Assembly: GCA_947371715.1 (NCBI GenBank)
Contig: CANBQQ010000229.1
Coordinates: 1-5,769 of the forward strand
DNA length: 5,769 nt
Direction: 5' to 3'
Origin: Flavipsychrobacter stenotrophus
GTDB taxonomy: Bacteria > Bacteroidota > Bacteroidia > Chitinophagales > Chitinophagaceae
How positions within the stretch are numbered: position 1 is the stretch's first letter; each line of letters begins with the position of its first letter. Both the position numbers and the translations under genes were made by a program. The notes under the pieces are model-generated. The model ran no database searches, was not told where the DNA came from, and worked only from the letters and a program-made list of their open reading frames with translations. This document shows, in pieces, positions 1 to 5,466 of this stretch.

Positions 1-707
1 AGACCAAGATAGTCCACTACTCTTCGCTTTGTTATTTCCCGCTTACCTACCTGGCAGCCGTGCAACTATACCGGCTTACCTATGAAGGTATGAAGATGAA
101 GAAAGGCGTGAAGATCACACTCATTGCAACTGCCTGCATATGGGGACTGGTGCTTTTACTGCTACCAGTAGTTGGCATCAACAAACAGGCCATCATTCCA
201 CTTATAGAAGACCCGTTTGCAGTAGCCAACCTTGCCGCAGATGTGCACTGGAGTTATGTTGAATGTATATGGGGTGCGCTGTACATCATTGCTGCCTGTG
301 CTGCCATTGCGATGATGAAAAAAGACTTCAGAAAGGGAATGATCACACTTTGCCTGATGCAGCTGGTTATCATACAGGTCACCATACTACACTTTACACC
401 AAAAATTGAAGCCTATTCGCAGCGCTCTGCCATAGAGTTCTTCAAGAGTTTTGAGGGGAAGGAAGTATACATACTGCCGTTGGGCTATAAGAGCTATGCC
501 AATATCTTCTATGCCCGCAAACCACTATTTGCCAATAAAGAATATTATAAGAACGGGAAGATAAACGAAGCCTGGCTGATGAATGGAGCCGTAGACCGAC
601 CAACTTACTTTATAAGTAAAATACAGAACGCAGAACAATATAAAGCGATGTCGCAACTGACCTATTTAGGCGAAAAAAATGGCTTCATTTTTTTTAAGCG
701 CAATTAA
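1..707 (+). CDS. GT39/ArnT-like membrane glycosyltransferase, C-terminal part (5' truncated by window edge)
   Basis: The frame is open from the first base (first full codon at 3), so 234 residues of a longer protein are visible and the true start is outside the window. A GTG at 60 is only an internal Val codon. The first visible residues, TKIVHYSSLCYFPLTYL, match a motif I know from Bacteroidota members of the dolichyl-phosphate-mannose mannosyltransferase/ArnT superfamily. Visible hydrophobic segments lie near residues 9-23, 37-58, 83-104 and 112-130. They are followed by a soluble tail of about 100 residues (EVYILPLGYKSY, FYARKPLF), probably periplasmic, which ends the protein. Such enzymes move a sugar from a polyprenyl-phosphate carrier to a lipid or protein acceptor in the inner membrane. 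The catalytic N-terminal acidic loop is not in the window, so donor and acceptor cannot be inferred. No clear U-tract terminator follows. Confidence 0.75.
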   Translation, partial: TKIVHYSSLCYFPLTYLAAVQLYRLTYEGMKMKKGVKITLIATACIWGLVLLLLPVVGINKQAIIPLIEDPFAVANLAADVHWSYVECIWGALYIIAACAAIAMMKKDFRKGMITLCLMQLVIIQVTILHFTPKIEAYSQRSAIEFFKSFEGKEVYILPLGYKSYANIFYARKPLFANKEYYKNGKINEAWLMNGAVDRPTYFISKIQNAEQYKAMSQLTYLGEKNGFIFFKRN

Positions 708-778
708 ACCGCTCACATATTCCCCTTTTTAAAGGCCTTTTACCCCAATTTTATTGGCTTAAATAGATTTATAAAAAT

Positions 779-815
779 GCAGTATATATTTTTATATGCA
801 TAAAAATATACCTGC
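779..815. repeat. AT-rich imperfect inverted repeat
   Basis: A 10-bp stem (TATATTTTTA 785-794 with TAAAAATATA 801-810) encloses a 6-nt loop. It is closed below by a 4-bp GCAG/CTGC stem (779-782 with 812-815) across a small internal bulge. It lies 72 bp after the glycosyltransferase stop and has no following T-tract. It may help end transcription or protect the 3' end, but in such AT-rich DNA it could be chance. Confidence 0.3.
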
Positions 816-904
816 TAATTCATTGCCATTTTCCAGTATCCTAAAACAGTTTTTTGTTCCGTAAATGCTGATTTTGGCCATGTTTTTTTTGCAATTTCAA
901 TTGC

Positions 905-912
905 TACATTTG
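905..912 (+). promoter_or_regulatory. Bacteroidota -7 promoter motif TACATTTG
   Basis: TACATTTG matches the TAnnTTTG consensus of the primary sigma factor in Bacteroidota exactly. No clean -33 TTTG is found at the usual 19-21 bp spacing; that region is a T-run (883-890). The predicted transcription start near 919 would leave a leader of about 135 nt before the ATG at 1054. Confidence 0.45.
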
Positions 913-1053
913 TACAAATACTTCCTTTCTCGCCTCGAAAACGCGATCATTTTTTACCCTTTGGTTCTGGTTATGCCTACTAACCAAAAGTTCCAGAGTA
1001 ATAAATAATTGTCCTCTCATAAAAATATTTTTTTATACCAACTAAATCTGAGG

Positions 1054-1695
1054 ATGATGGAGTACAGATCTTACGTATCATTGAACATTGCAATTATCGG
1101 CAACACCAAAATGAGTCATGCGCTTTCCAGTGCATTTACAAATGTAGGTCACAGGGTATTCATGGCTAATACCGAACGAGAAATGGTTGGCAGTTCATCA
1201 ATGTCGGGCAATAACAACCACATACAGTATTGCAGTATTGAAGATGCGGCGGCAGCAGCAGATTTTATTATGATATGCACACCCGCAAGCGATGTACGTG
1301 AAGTAGCTTATTGGCTTGGGGATGTAAGAAGAAAGGTGATCATTGACCTTACAGTAAATGTACCAAATGGCAATACAACCAATATCAATACAGTTGGTGC
1401 TATCAATGCTATTACCGGCTCAGAGCACATTGTAAAGCTATTGAGCCTATACAACCATGAACAGCTATTCAAGCCTCTTTTCGGGGGTAAACCCGCTCAG
1501 GTAGTATTGGCTGGTGATAGCCGTAAGGCTAAAGAAATGGCTAAGATAATTTGCAAAGAGCTGGAGATCGATAAATTTCATGATTTCGGCGGAACCGAGA
1601 ATATTGCTTTGTTCGATGAACTGTCGAAATGCTGCAGGTCTATGATCAAAGTAAATTATGCGCAAAAGCAAACGGCAACTGCCAGTAAGAGATAA
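1054..1695 (+). CDS. Rossmann-fold protein related to F420/NADP-dependent oxidoreductase, degenerate glycine motif
   Basis: This is a 213-residue protein that I place in the NADP oxidoreductase, coenzyme F420-dependent-like group (COG2085 type). The strand-turn-helix NIAIIGNTKMSHAL (residues 11-24) aligns with the nucleotide-binding GxGxxG region, then GHRVFMANT (32-40) corresponds to the second strand. ADFIMICTPASDVREV (69-84) and KVIIDLT (94-100) match the later strands; QVVLAGD (149-155) follows. Only the first Gly of GxGxxG is kept (G16); the other two positions are Thr18 and Ser21, so cofactor binding may be altered or lost. The start is uncertain. ATG at 1054 or 1057 fits best. A TTG at 1009 would add 15 unrelated residues. 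A GAGG directly abuts the ATG, too close to act as a normal ribosome site. The gene is probably a single transcription unit, followed by a long inverted repeat. Substrate and activity are unknown. Confidence 0.65.
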   Translation: MMEYRSYVSLNIAIIGNTKMSHALSSAFTNVGHRVFMANTEREMVGSSSMSGNNNHIQYCSIEDAAAAADFIMICTPASDVREVAYWLGDVRRKVIIDLTVNVPNGNTTNINTVGAINAITGSEHIVKLLSLYNHEQLFKPLFGGKPAQVVLAGDSRKAKEMAKIICKELEIDKFHDFGGTENIALFDELSKCCRSMIKVNYAQKQTATASKR

Positions 1696-1710
1696 TTGAC
1701 AGGCATAATG

Positions 1711-1756
1711 GATAATGTAGAAGAGCAGGCTCGTGGGCCTGCTCTTCTACATTATC
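1711..1756. repeat. Perfect 20-bp inverted repeat with 6-nt loop
   Basis: The left arm 1711-1730 (GATAATGTAGAAGAGCAGGC) and right arm 1737-1756 are exact reverse complements around the loop TCGTGG. It starts 16 bp after the upstream stop codon. As RNA it would form a very stable stem and may end or protect the upstream transcript. However, no U-tract follows on either strand, so it is not a classic rho-independent terminator. It sits just upstream of the -7 motif of the next gene, so a role as a DNA operator is also possible. Confidence 0.7.
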
Positions 1757-1775
1757 GCCAGCTGGTATTTATTGA

Positions 1776-1783
1776 TACTTTTG
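1776..1783 (+). promoter_or_regulatory. Bacteroidota -7 promoter motif TACTTTTG
   Basis: TACTTTTG is an exact TAnnTTTG match 21 bp before the ATG of the pentapeptide-repeat gene. It predicts a transcription start near 1790 and a leader of about 15 nt. No clear -33 TTTG is present; that position falls on the right edge of the 20-bp inverted repeat, which suggests possible regulation there. Confidence 0.5.
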
Positions 1784-1804
1784 TCATAAAAGAAAGCACA
1801 CACA

Positions 1805-2374
1805 ATGAATAGCTACATTGAAAATGCAACCATAGAAAACCGAGACTTTACAGACCAATCGCTCGCAGGCAATGAATATACAAACTGCGAATTCATCAAC
1901 TGTAACTTTACAAACTGCGACTTTAAGAATACCGATCTTATTGATTGCACTTTTAACGGGTGCAATTTCTCACAGGCAATTTTAAACAATACAGGTATAA
2001 AGGGAGTTCAATTCACTTCCTGCAAACTAATAGGGCTCAATTTCCATGTTTGCAGCGACTTTCTCTTTTCCGTTCACTTTGCAGATTGCCAACTGGATTA
2101 CGCATCTTTCTTTCAAAAGAAAATGAAGAAGGCTGTATTTAGCGGCTGCTCAATAAAAGAAGCAGACTTTGAAGAGACCGATCTTACAGAAGCAGTTTTT
2201 ACAAATTGCGATCTATTCAATACGAGCTTTAATAAGACCATTCTGGAAAAAGCTGATCTAAGAACTGCCTATAACTATTCGCTTGACCCTGAACTTAACC
2301 GGATCAAAAAGGCAAAATTCTCGATGGACGGCATACCGGGACTACTTGCCAAATACGACATTGATATTCAATAG
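1805..2374 (+). CDS. Pentapeptide-repeat protein
   Basis: This 189-residue protein is built almost wholly of five-residue repeats with a central F/L/I. Central residues run every five from F15 to F80 (14 repeats). A two-residue register shift around residues 81-91 follows, and they then run from F92 to L152 (13 repeats). It should fold as a right-handed quadrilateral beta-helix of six to seven coils. All ten Cys (28, 33, 38, 48, 53, 73, 83, 95, 115, 135) are at the i-2 position, which points into the helix core. The tail from about residue 153 (NYSLDPELNRIKKAKFS, then GLLAKYDIDI) is non-repetitive and resembles a C-terminal cap I recall from Bacteroidota homologues. Some family members (Qnr, MfpA, McbG) mimic DNA and protect gyrase, but most have no known role and nothing here proves that function. 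There is no signal peptide, so it is probably cytoplasmic. It appears to have its own promoter. Confidence 0.88.
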   Translation: MNSYIENATIENRDFTDQSLAGNEYTNCEFINCNFTNCDFKNTDLIDCTFNGCNFSQAILNNTGIKGVQFTSCKLIGLNFHVCSDFLFSVHFADCQLDYASFFQKKMKKAVFSGCSIKEADFEETDLTEAVFTNCDLFNTSFNKTILEKADLRTAYNYSLDPELNRIKKAKFSMDGIPGLLAKYDIDIQ

Positions 2375-2463
2375 CCATTTTGTGGTATTATTTACTCAGG
2401 TGCTATTAAGCACATTCGTCTCGCCTATTGACATTCACGCCATCTTTCAGTTGGCATATTTTT

Positions 2464-2471
2464 TATATTTC
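2464..2471 (+). promoter_or_regulatory. Possible -7 promoter motif TATATTTC
   Basis: This matches TAnnTTTG at all but the last base and lies 26 bp before the ATG of the small secreted protein. A TTG at 2438-2440, which is part of a TTGACA, is 23 bp upstream and could serve as the -33 element, though the spacing is at the long end. The surrounding AT-richness makes a chance match likely. Confidence 0.25.
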
Positions 2472-2497
2472 ATTGTATACTAATAAAATAGGAAGCC

Positions 2498-2704
2498 ATG
2501 AAAAAGATAATATTAGCCATAACAATGGCACTTTGCATATCTATGGGTGTTAATGCTCAGGTTACTAAAAAGAAACCGACGGTAGGCAAACAAATAATGG
2601 GGCAGGACTCAGTGTCTCCACACCGTTCTCCGTCGAGCAATCCATTTGATACGTCGAAAAAACAAGGGAAAGAGCCGGCACAAACTAAGAAAAAGAGATG
2701 CTAA
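2498..2704 (+). CDS. Small secreted basic protein, function unknown
   Basis: This 68-residue protein has a textbook Sec signal peptide: MKK, a hydrophobic core (IILAITMALCISMGV) and a likely signal peptidase I site after NA, before Gln21. The mature part of about 48 residues is polar and strongly basic, rich in Lys, Ser and Pro, and ends in KKKRC. It has no visible fold or known motif and is probably disordered in the periplasm or outside the cell. An AGGAAG at 2490-2495 ahead of ATG 2498 could act as a weak ribosome site. I do not recognise a family. The signal peptide and in-frame start support a real gene, but short secreted Lys-rich proteins of this sort are common and poorly conserved in Bacteroidota. 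Confidence 0.6.
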   Translation: MKKIILAITMALCISMGVNAQVTKKKPTVGKQIMGQDSVSPHRSPSSNPFDTSKKQGKEPAQTKKKRC

Positions 2705-2784
2705 CTAATGTAGCTGCAAGGAGTGATGTAAACTCTTATGTTAAACCAATTGAACGCTTGCGTCTACAAAATACGATCTACTAT

Positions 2785-2792
2785 TATCTTTT
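2785..2792 (+). promoter_or_regulatory. Possible -7 promoter motif TATCTTTT upstream of coaBC
   Basis: A seven-of-eight match to TAnnTTTG lies 22 bp before the coaBC ATG in a 110-bp gap with no other feature. A second near match (TACCTTG, 2795-2801) is next to it. Neither has a convincing -33 partner. A promoter somewhere in this gap is expected because the preceding gene is unrelated. Confidence 0.25.
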
Positions 2793-2814
2793 AGTACCTT
2801 GCATATTGTAAGTT

Positions 2815-4026
2815 ATGTCTTTAGCAGGAAAAAAGATCGTATTGGCGGTTACAGGCAGCATCGCTGCCTATAAGACCCCACAACTAGTGCGTTTGCTTGT
2901 AAAAGCAGGGGCAGAGGTGAAAGTCTTGACAACAAGAGCCGCAGCAGACTTTGTGAGTCCGCTTTCTCTGGCTACGGTATCCAGGCATCCCGTACTTAGT
3001 GATGTCAGCGACGGTAGTACATGGAACAATCATGTGGAGCTGGGCCTTTGGGCCGATGCTATGGTGATAGCTCCCTGCAGCGCCAACAGTCTGGCCAAAC
3101 TGGCCAACGGGCTGTGCGACAATCTGGTCTGTGCCGTTTACCTGTCTGCCCGCTGCTCGGTATTTGTTGCCCCGGCGATGGATGAAGACATGTGGATACA
3201 TACGTCAACACAGAGTAACCTAAAAAGAATACGATCATACGGCAATCACATCATTCCCGTTGGGCATGGTGAACTGGCGAGTGGCTTGGTTGGCGAAGGT
3301 CGCATGGCTGAGCCTGAGGATATCGTTACATTCTTATCTGATTTTCTTTATGCCCCAAAGCCGCTGAAAGGAAGGAAGGCATTAGTAACCGCAGGGCCTA
3401 CTTATGAACGAATTGATCCTGTCCGTTTTATCGGCAACTTCTCTACCGGCAAAATGGGCATTGCTATTGCCGAAGAACTGGCCGACAGGGGAGCTGAAGT
3501 AACCCTTGTATTAGGCCCATCTCACGAAAAAACATTGCACCCGCAGGTGCGCACTGTTCGCATAGAAAGTGCTAGTGAATTATACATAGAAAGTAATAAG
3601 GCATTTGCGCAAGCCGATATTGCTGTGTTGGCAGCCGCAGTGGCAGATTATCGCCCGGAGCAGATGGCAACAGAAAAAATAAAAAAAGCTGATGCAGGCT
3701 TATCTATATCACTGACAAAAACAGAAGATACATTACTGTCGCTGGGTAAAATAAAAACACCATCCCAAACGTTAGTAGGGTTTGCGCTGGAGACTACAAA
3801 TGAGCTGGAGCATGGCAAGAAAAAACTGGAAGCTAAGAATGCTGACATGATCGTGCTCAATTCATTGAGAGATGAAGGGGCAGGTTTTGGGCATGATACC
3901 AATAAGATCACATTGCTCACCCGTAATGCCGATCCCGAAAGCCTGCCGTTGCTCAGCAAAAAAGACGCCGCCGCGGCAATAGTGAACCATATTTTAAAAT
4001 TAAGACATGCTGAGAAGACTGTTTAG
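2815..4026 (+). CDS. coaBC: Bifunctional phosphopantothenoylcysteine decarboxylase / phosphopantothenate-cysteine ligase
   Basis: The 403-residue length is normal for the CoaBC fusion of coenzyme A synthesis. CoaB joins cysteine to 4'-phosphopantothenate using CTP, and the FMN-dependent CoaC then decarboxylates the product to 4'-phosphopantetheine, in the cytosol. CoaC spans about residues 1-180, with FMN-site motif GSIAAYK (14-20), the catalytic His in NHVEL (His73), PCSANSLAKLANG (87-99) and PAMDEDMW (120-127). CoaB spans about 185-400, with KALVTAGPTYERIDPVRFI (188-206), NFSTGKMG (208-215), AAVADYRP (274-281), EKIKK (287-291) and VGFALET (321-327). Two CoaC positions differ from E. coli Dfp: Asp123 replaces Asn125 of PxMNxxMW, and Ser156 replaces Cys158 in the flap (ELASGLVGEGRM). 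I believe both are usual in Bacteroidota but could not check. ATG 2815 is supported by the close match of MSLAGKKIVL to the E. coli start. It overlaps the next gene by 20 bp. Confidence 0.96.
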   Translation: MSLAGKKIVLAVTGSIAAYKTPQLVRLLVKAGAEVKVLTTRAAADFVSPLSLATVSRHPVLSDVSDGSTWNNHVELGLWADAMVIAPCSANSLAKLANGLCDNLVCAVYLSARCSVFVAPAMDEDMWIHTSTQSNLKRIRSYGNHIIPVGHGELASGLVGEGRMAEPEDIVTFLSDFLYAPKPLKGRKALVTAGPTYERIDPVRFIGNFSTGKMGIAIAEELADRGAEVTLVLGPSHEKTLHPQVRTVRIESASELYIESNKAFAQADIAVLAAAVADYRPEQMATEKIKKADAGLSISLTKTEDTLLSLGKIKTPSQTLVGFALETTNELEHGKKKLEAKNADMIVLNSLRDEGAGFGHDTNKITLLTRNADPESLPLLSKKDAAAAIVNHILKLRHAEKTV

Positions 4027-4933
4027 TATATTGATCATGACCCTTATAAGCCTTGCAGCAACCGCGCAAGAGCTTAACTGTAAGGTGACCATTAACCATG
4101 ACAAGATAACAGGTGTAGACAATGAAGTGTTTGTTACCATGCAGCGCAGCATAATTGAATTCATGAATGGGCATAAATGGACCAATGATGATTTCGCAAC
4201 TAACGAAAAAATTGATGTAACTGTATTCATCAACATCACTGGTAATAAAATTAATGGTGACCCGGATGCATATACCGGTACACTAAGCATACAAGCATCG
4301 CGGCCGGTGTATAGCAGTGGCTATACTACTGCGTTGGTCAATTATGTAGACAGAGATCTTGTATTCAAATTTACCCAGTATGGCGCCCTTTCATTCGATG
4401 ATAACCGCGTAAGTGGTGTGGATGCCATGCAGTCTAATCTTACTGCCGTATTAGGCTACTATGCTTATATAATAATAGGGCTTGACTATGATAGCTATGC
4501 GTTGGAAGGTGGAACAAGCTATTTTAAGAAAGCGCAAAATGTGGTAAACAATGCGCCTGAGCAAGGCAAATCTATAAGCGGATGGAAAGCTGTTGAAGGA
4601 ACCCGCAACCGTTACTGGCTGGCCGATCAACTGCTCAATACCCGCTTTGCAGATATGCGCAGCTTTTGGTATTCCATGCATCGCGAAGGGCTGGATAGTA
4701 TGTATACCAAACCCACAGAATCAAGAACCCGCATATTGTTTGGCTTAAAGAAGCTTTACAATGTAAACAGAGAAAACCCTACGTCTATGCTCATGCAGTT
4801 TTTCTTTGCAGCAAAGAGCGAAGAGATCATTCATTTACTGGCATCAACCCCCAAGTCAGAACGTGGACAGTATATAACATTACTGAACTCTATGGATGTA
4901 CCGAATGCACAAAAGTATAACAACCTGAAATGA
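4007..4933 (+). CDS. porD: DUF4835 / PorD-like exported protein
   Basis: This is a 308-residue protein with an N-terminal signal peptide (residues 1-20: RR, hydrophobic core, AATA|QELNC), so it is exported to the periplasm or outer membrane. The mature part matches the DUF4835 family as I remember it: start QELNCKVTIN, then SRPVYSSGY (98-106), NLTAVLGYYAY (144-154), the strongly conserved GLDYDSY (158-164), AQNVVN (176-181), GTRNRYWLADQLLN (198-211) and the REGLDSMY block (226-233). Databases label this family type IX secretion system protein PorD, but I know of no firm biochemical role, so the symbol is a family name only. The start overlaps the coaBC end by 20 bp and the stop overlaps the next start, indicating translational coupling. 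The coaBC-DUF4835 order is, as I recall, common in Bacteroidota, often with rpoZ upstream and recN downstream. Confidence 0.88.
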   Translation: MLRRLFSILIMTLISLAATAQELNCKVTINHDKITGVDNEVFVTMQRSIIEFMNGHKWTNDDFATNEKIDVTVFINITGNKINGDPDAYTGTLSIQASRPVYSSGYTTALVNYVDRDLVFKFTQYGALSFDDNRVSGVDAMQSNLTAVLGYYAYIIIGLDYDSYALEGGTSYFKKAQNVVNNAPEQGKSISGWKAVEGTRNRYWLADQLLNTRFADMRSFWYSMHREGLDSMYTKPTESRTRILFGLKKLYNVNRENPTSMLMQFFFAAKSEEIIHLLASTPKSERGQYITLLNSMDVPNAQKYNNLK

Positions 4934-5391
4934 CGAAATACCTTTCATCCGTATTGTTTGTAGCATTGCTCTGCCCTGTTTTTAGTTGCAACAAGGAGAA
5001 CAGTGAACATCTGCCTCCAGTGAAAATGGAGCAGGTAATGTTCGACATAAGTATTGCTGAATCTTACAGCACGAAATCGCGCGACAATACCAATTTTGGC
5101 GGTGTAAAGAACATGGATTCTTTAGCAGAATACTATAAAGACATACTGGCACACCATAAGATCACGCCTGACCAATTCAGACAAAGCCTCACCTGGTATA
5201 AAAATCACCCCGATGACATGGACAGTCTGTATAGTCATCTCACTTTAAATGCAGACCAGGTAAACGCAGAGGAAAGTCGCAAGAAGAAAGCTGCAGCACC
5301 TGCAGTGCCGCCTGCGGTACAAACGCAAACAATCGCCCCTTCGCCTTCCGGCACAATTAAACCGCAATCCGGTCCGGCTGTAAAAATGTAA
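4930..5391 (+). CDS. DUF4296 domain lipoprotein
   Basis: This 153-residue protein has a short hydrophobic N-terminus ending in VFSC, with Cys20 as the likely lipidated residue, so it is predicted to be a lipoprotein. Residues about 29-105 match the DUF4296 pattern: LPPVKMEQVMFDISIAESYS, then a helix with YYKDILAHHKIT (68-79), QFRQSLTWYKNHP (82-94) and DMDSLYSHL. After about residue 107 comes a charged segment (ESRKKK) and a low-complexity tail rich in Ala, Pro, Gln and Ser up to the C-terminus, probably disordered. The ATG overlaps the TGA of the preceding porD-like gene as ATGA, showing coupling to the coaBC unit, and a strong terminator follows. The function of DUF4296 is unknown; the families are widespread Bacteroidota surface or periplasmic lipoproteins. 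Confidence 0.82.
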   Translation: MTKYLSSVLFVALLCPVFSCNKENSEHLPPVKMEQVMFDISIAESYSTKSRDNTNFGGVKNMDSLAEYYKDILAHHKITPDQFRQSLTWYKNHPDDMDSLYSHLTLNADQVNAEESRKKKAAAPAVPPAVQTQTIAPSPSGTIKPQSGPAVKM

Positions 5392-5416
5392 TGATGATAT
5401 TGAACGTACTTTATAG

Positions 5417-5445
5417 AAAATGCCCGCAAGTTGCGGGCATTTTTA
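5417..5445. terminator. Rho-independent terminator, probably bidirectional
   Basis: An 11-bp perfect stem (AAAATGCCCGC 5417-5427 with GCGGGCATTTT 5433-5443) has a small AAGTT loop and a T-run on the plus strand (5440-5444). The flanking A-run gives a U-tract on the minus strand too. It lies 25 bp after the DUF4296 stop and 21 bp beyond the stop of the convergent SDR gene, so it can end both transcripts. Confidence 0.9.
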
Positions 5446-5466
5446 TTGCAGAAATTCCTAAGTGGA

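Larger units (their letters stand above)
708..1053. other. AT-rich intergenic region, about 346 bp
   Basis: No coding frame or RNA gene is supportable here. The left part holds short AT-rich palindromes (AAAGGCCTTT at 731-740; a CCAAT/ATTGG stem at 745-757) and an AT hairpin at 779-815. The right part holds a Bacteroidota-type -7 motif at 905-912, followed by a leader of about 140 nt with competing short stems between 960 and 997. The region most likely contains the 3' end of the glycosyltransferase transcript and the promoter and leader of the next gene. Confidence 0.6.

Noticed and set aside
60..62. GTG as the start of the first gene
   Set aside because: The frame is open to the left edge and the residues before it (from TKIVHYSS) match the glycosyltransferase family, so the codon is internal.
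1009..1011. TTG as the start of the oxidoreductase-like gene
   Set aside because: It would add 15 residues unlike the family ahead of the first Rossmann strand; the ATG at 1054 or 1057 gives a normal N-terminus.
1711..1756. Inverted repeat as a CRISPR repeat or insertion-sequence end
   Set aside because: There is one copy only, with no spacers, transposase or target duplication in the window.
2400..2413. GTGCT/AGCAC hairpin after the pentapeptide gene as a terminator
   Set aside because: The stem is only 5 bp and no T-tract follows.
2438..2443. TTGACA as a classical sigma-70 -35 box
   Set aside because: No -10 box is found at 16-18 bp, and the phylum uses a different promoter consensus; one match is expected by chance.
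2283..2483. Plus-strand open frame overlapping the pentapeptide gene end
   Set aside because: It is out of frame with the repeat protein, has no signal or domain, and runs through AT-rich intergenic DNA.
2884..3201. Minus-strand open frame inside coaBC
   Set aside because: It lies wholly within a strongly conserved gene and its translation has no recognisable features; the same holds for the minus-strand frames at 3648-3959, 3953-4174, 4000-4290, 4451-4681, 5235-5429 and 1465-1671.
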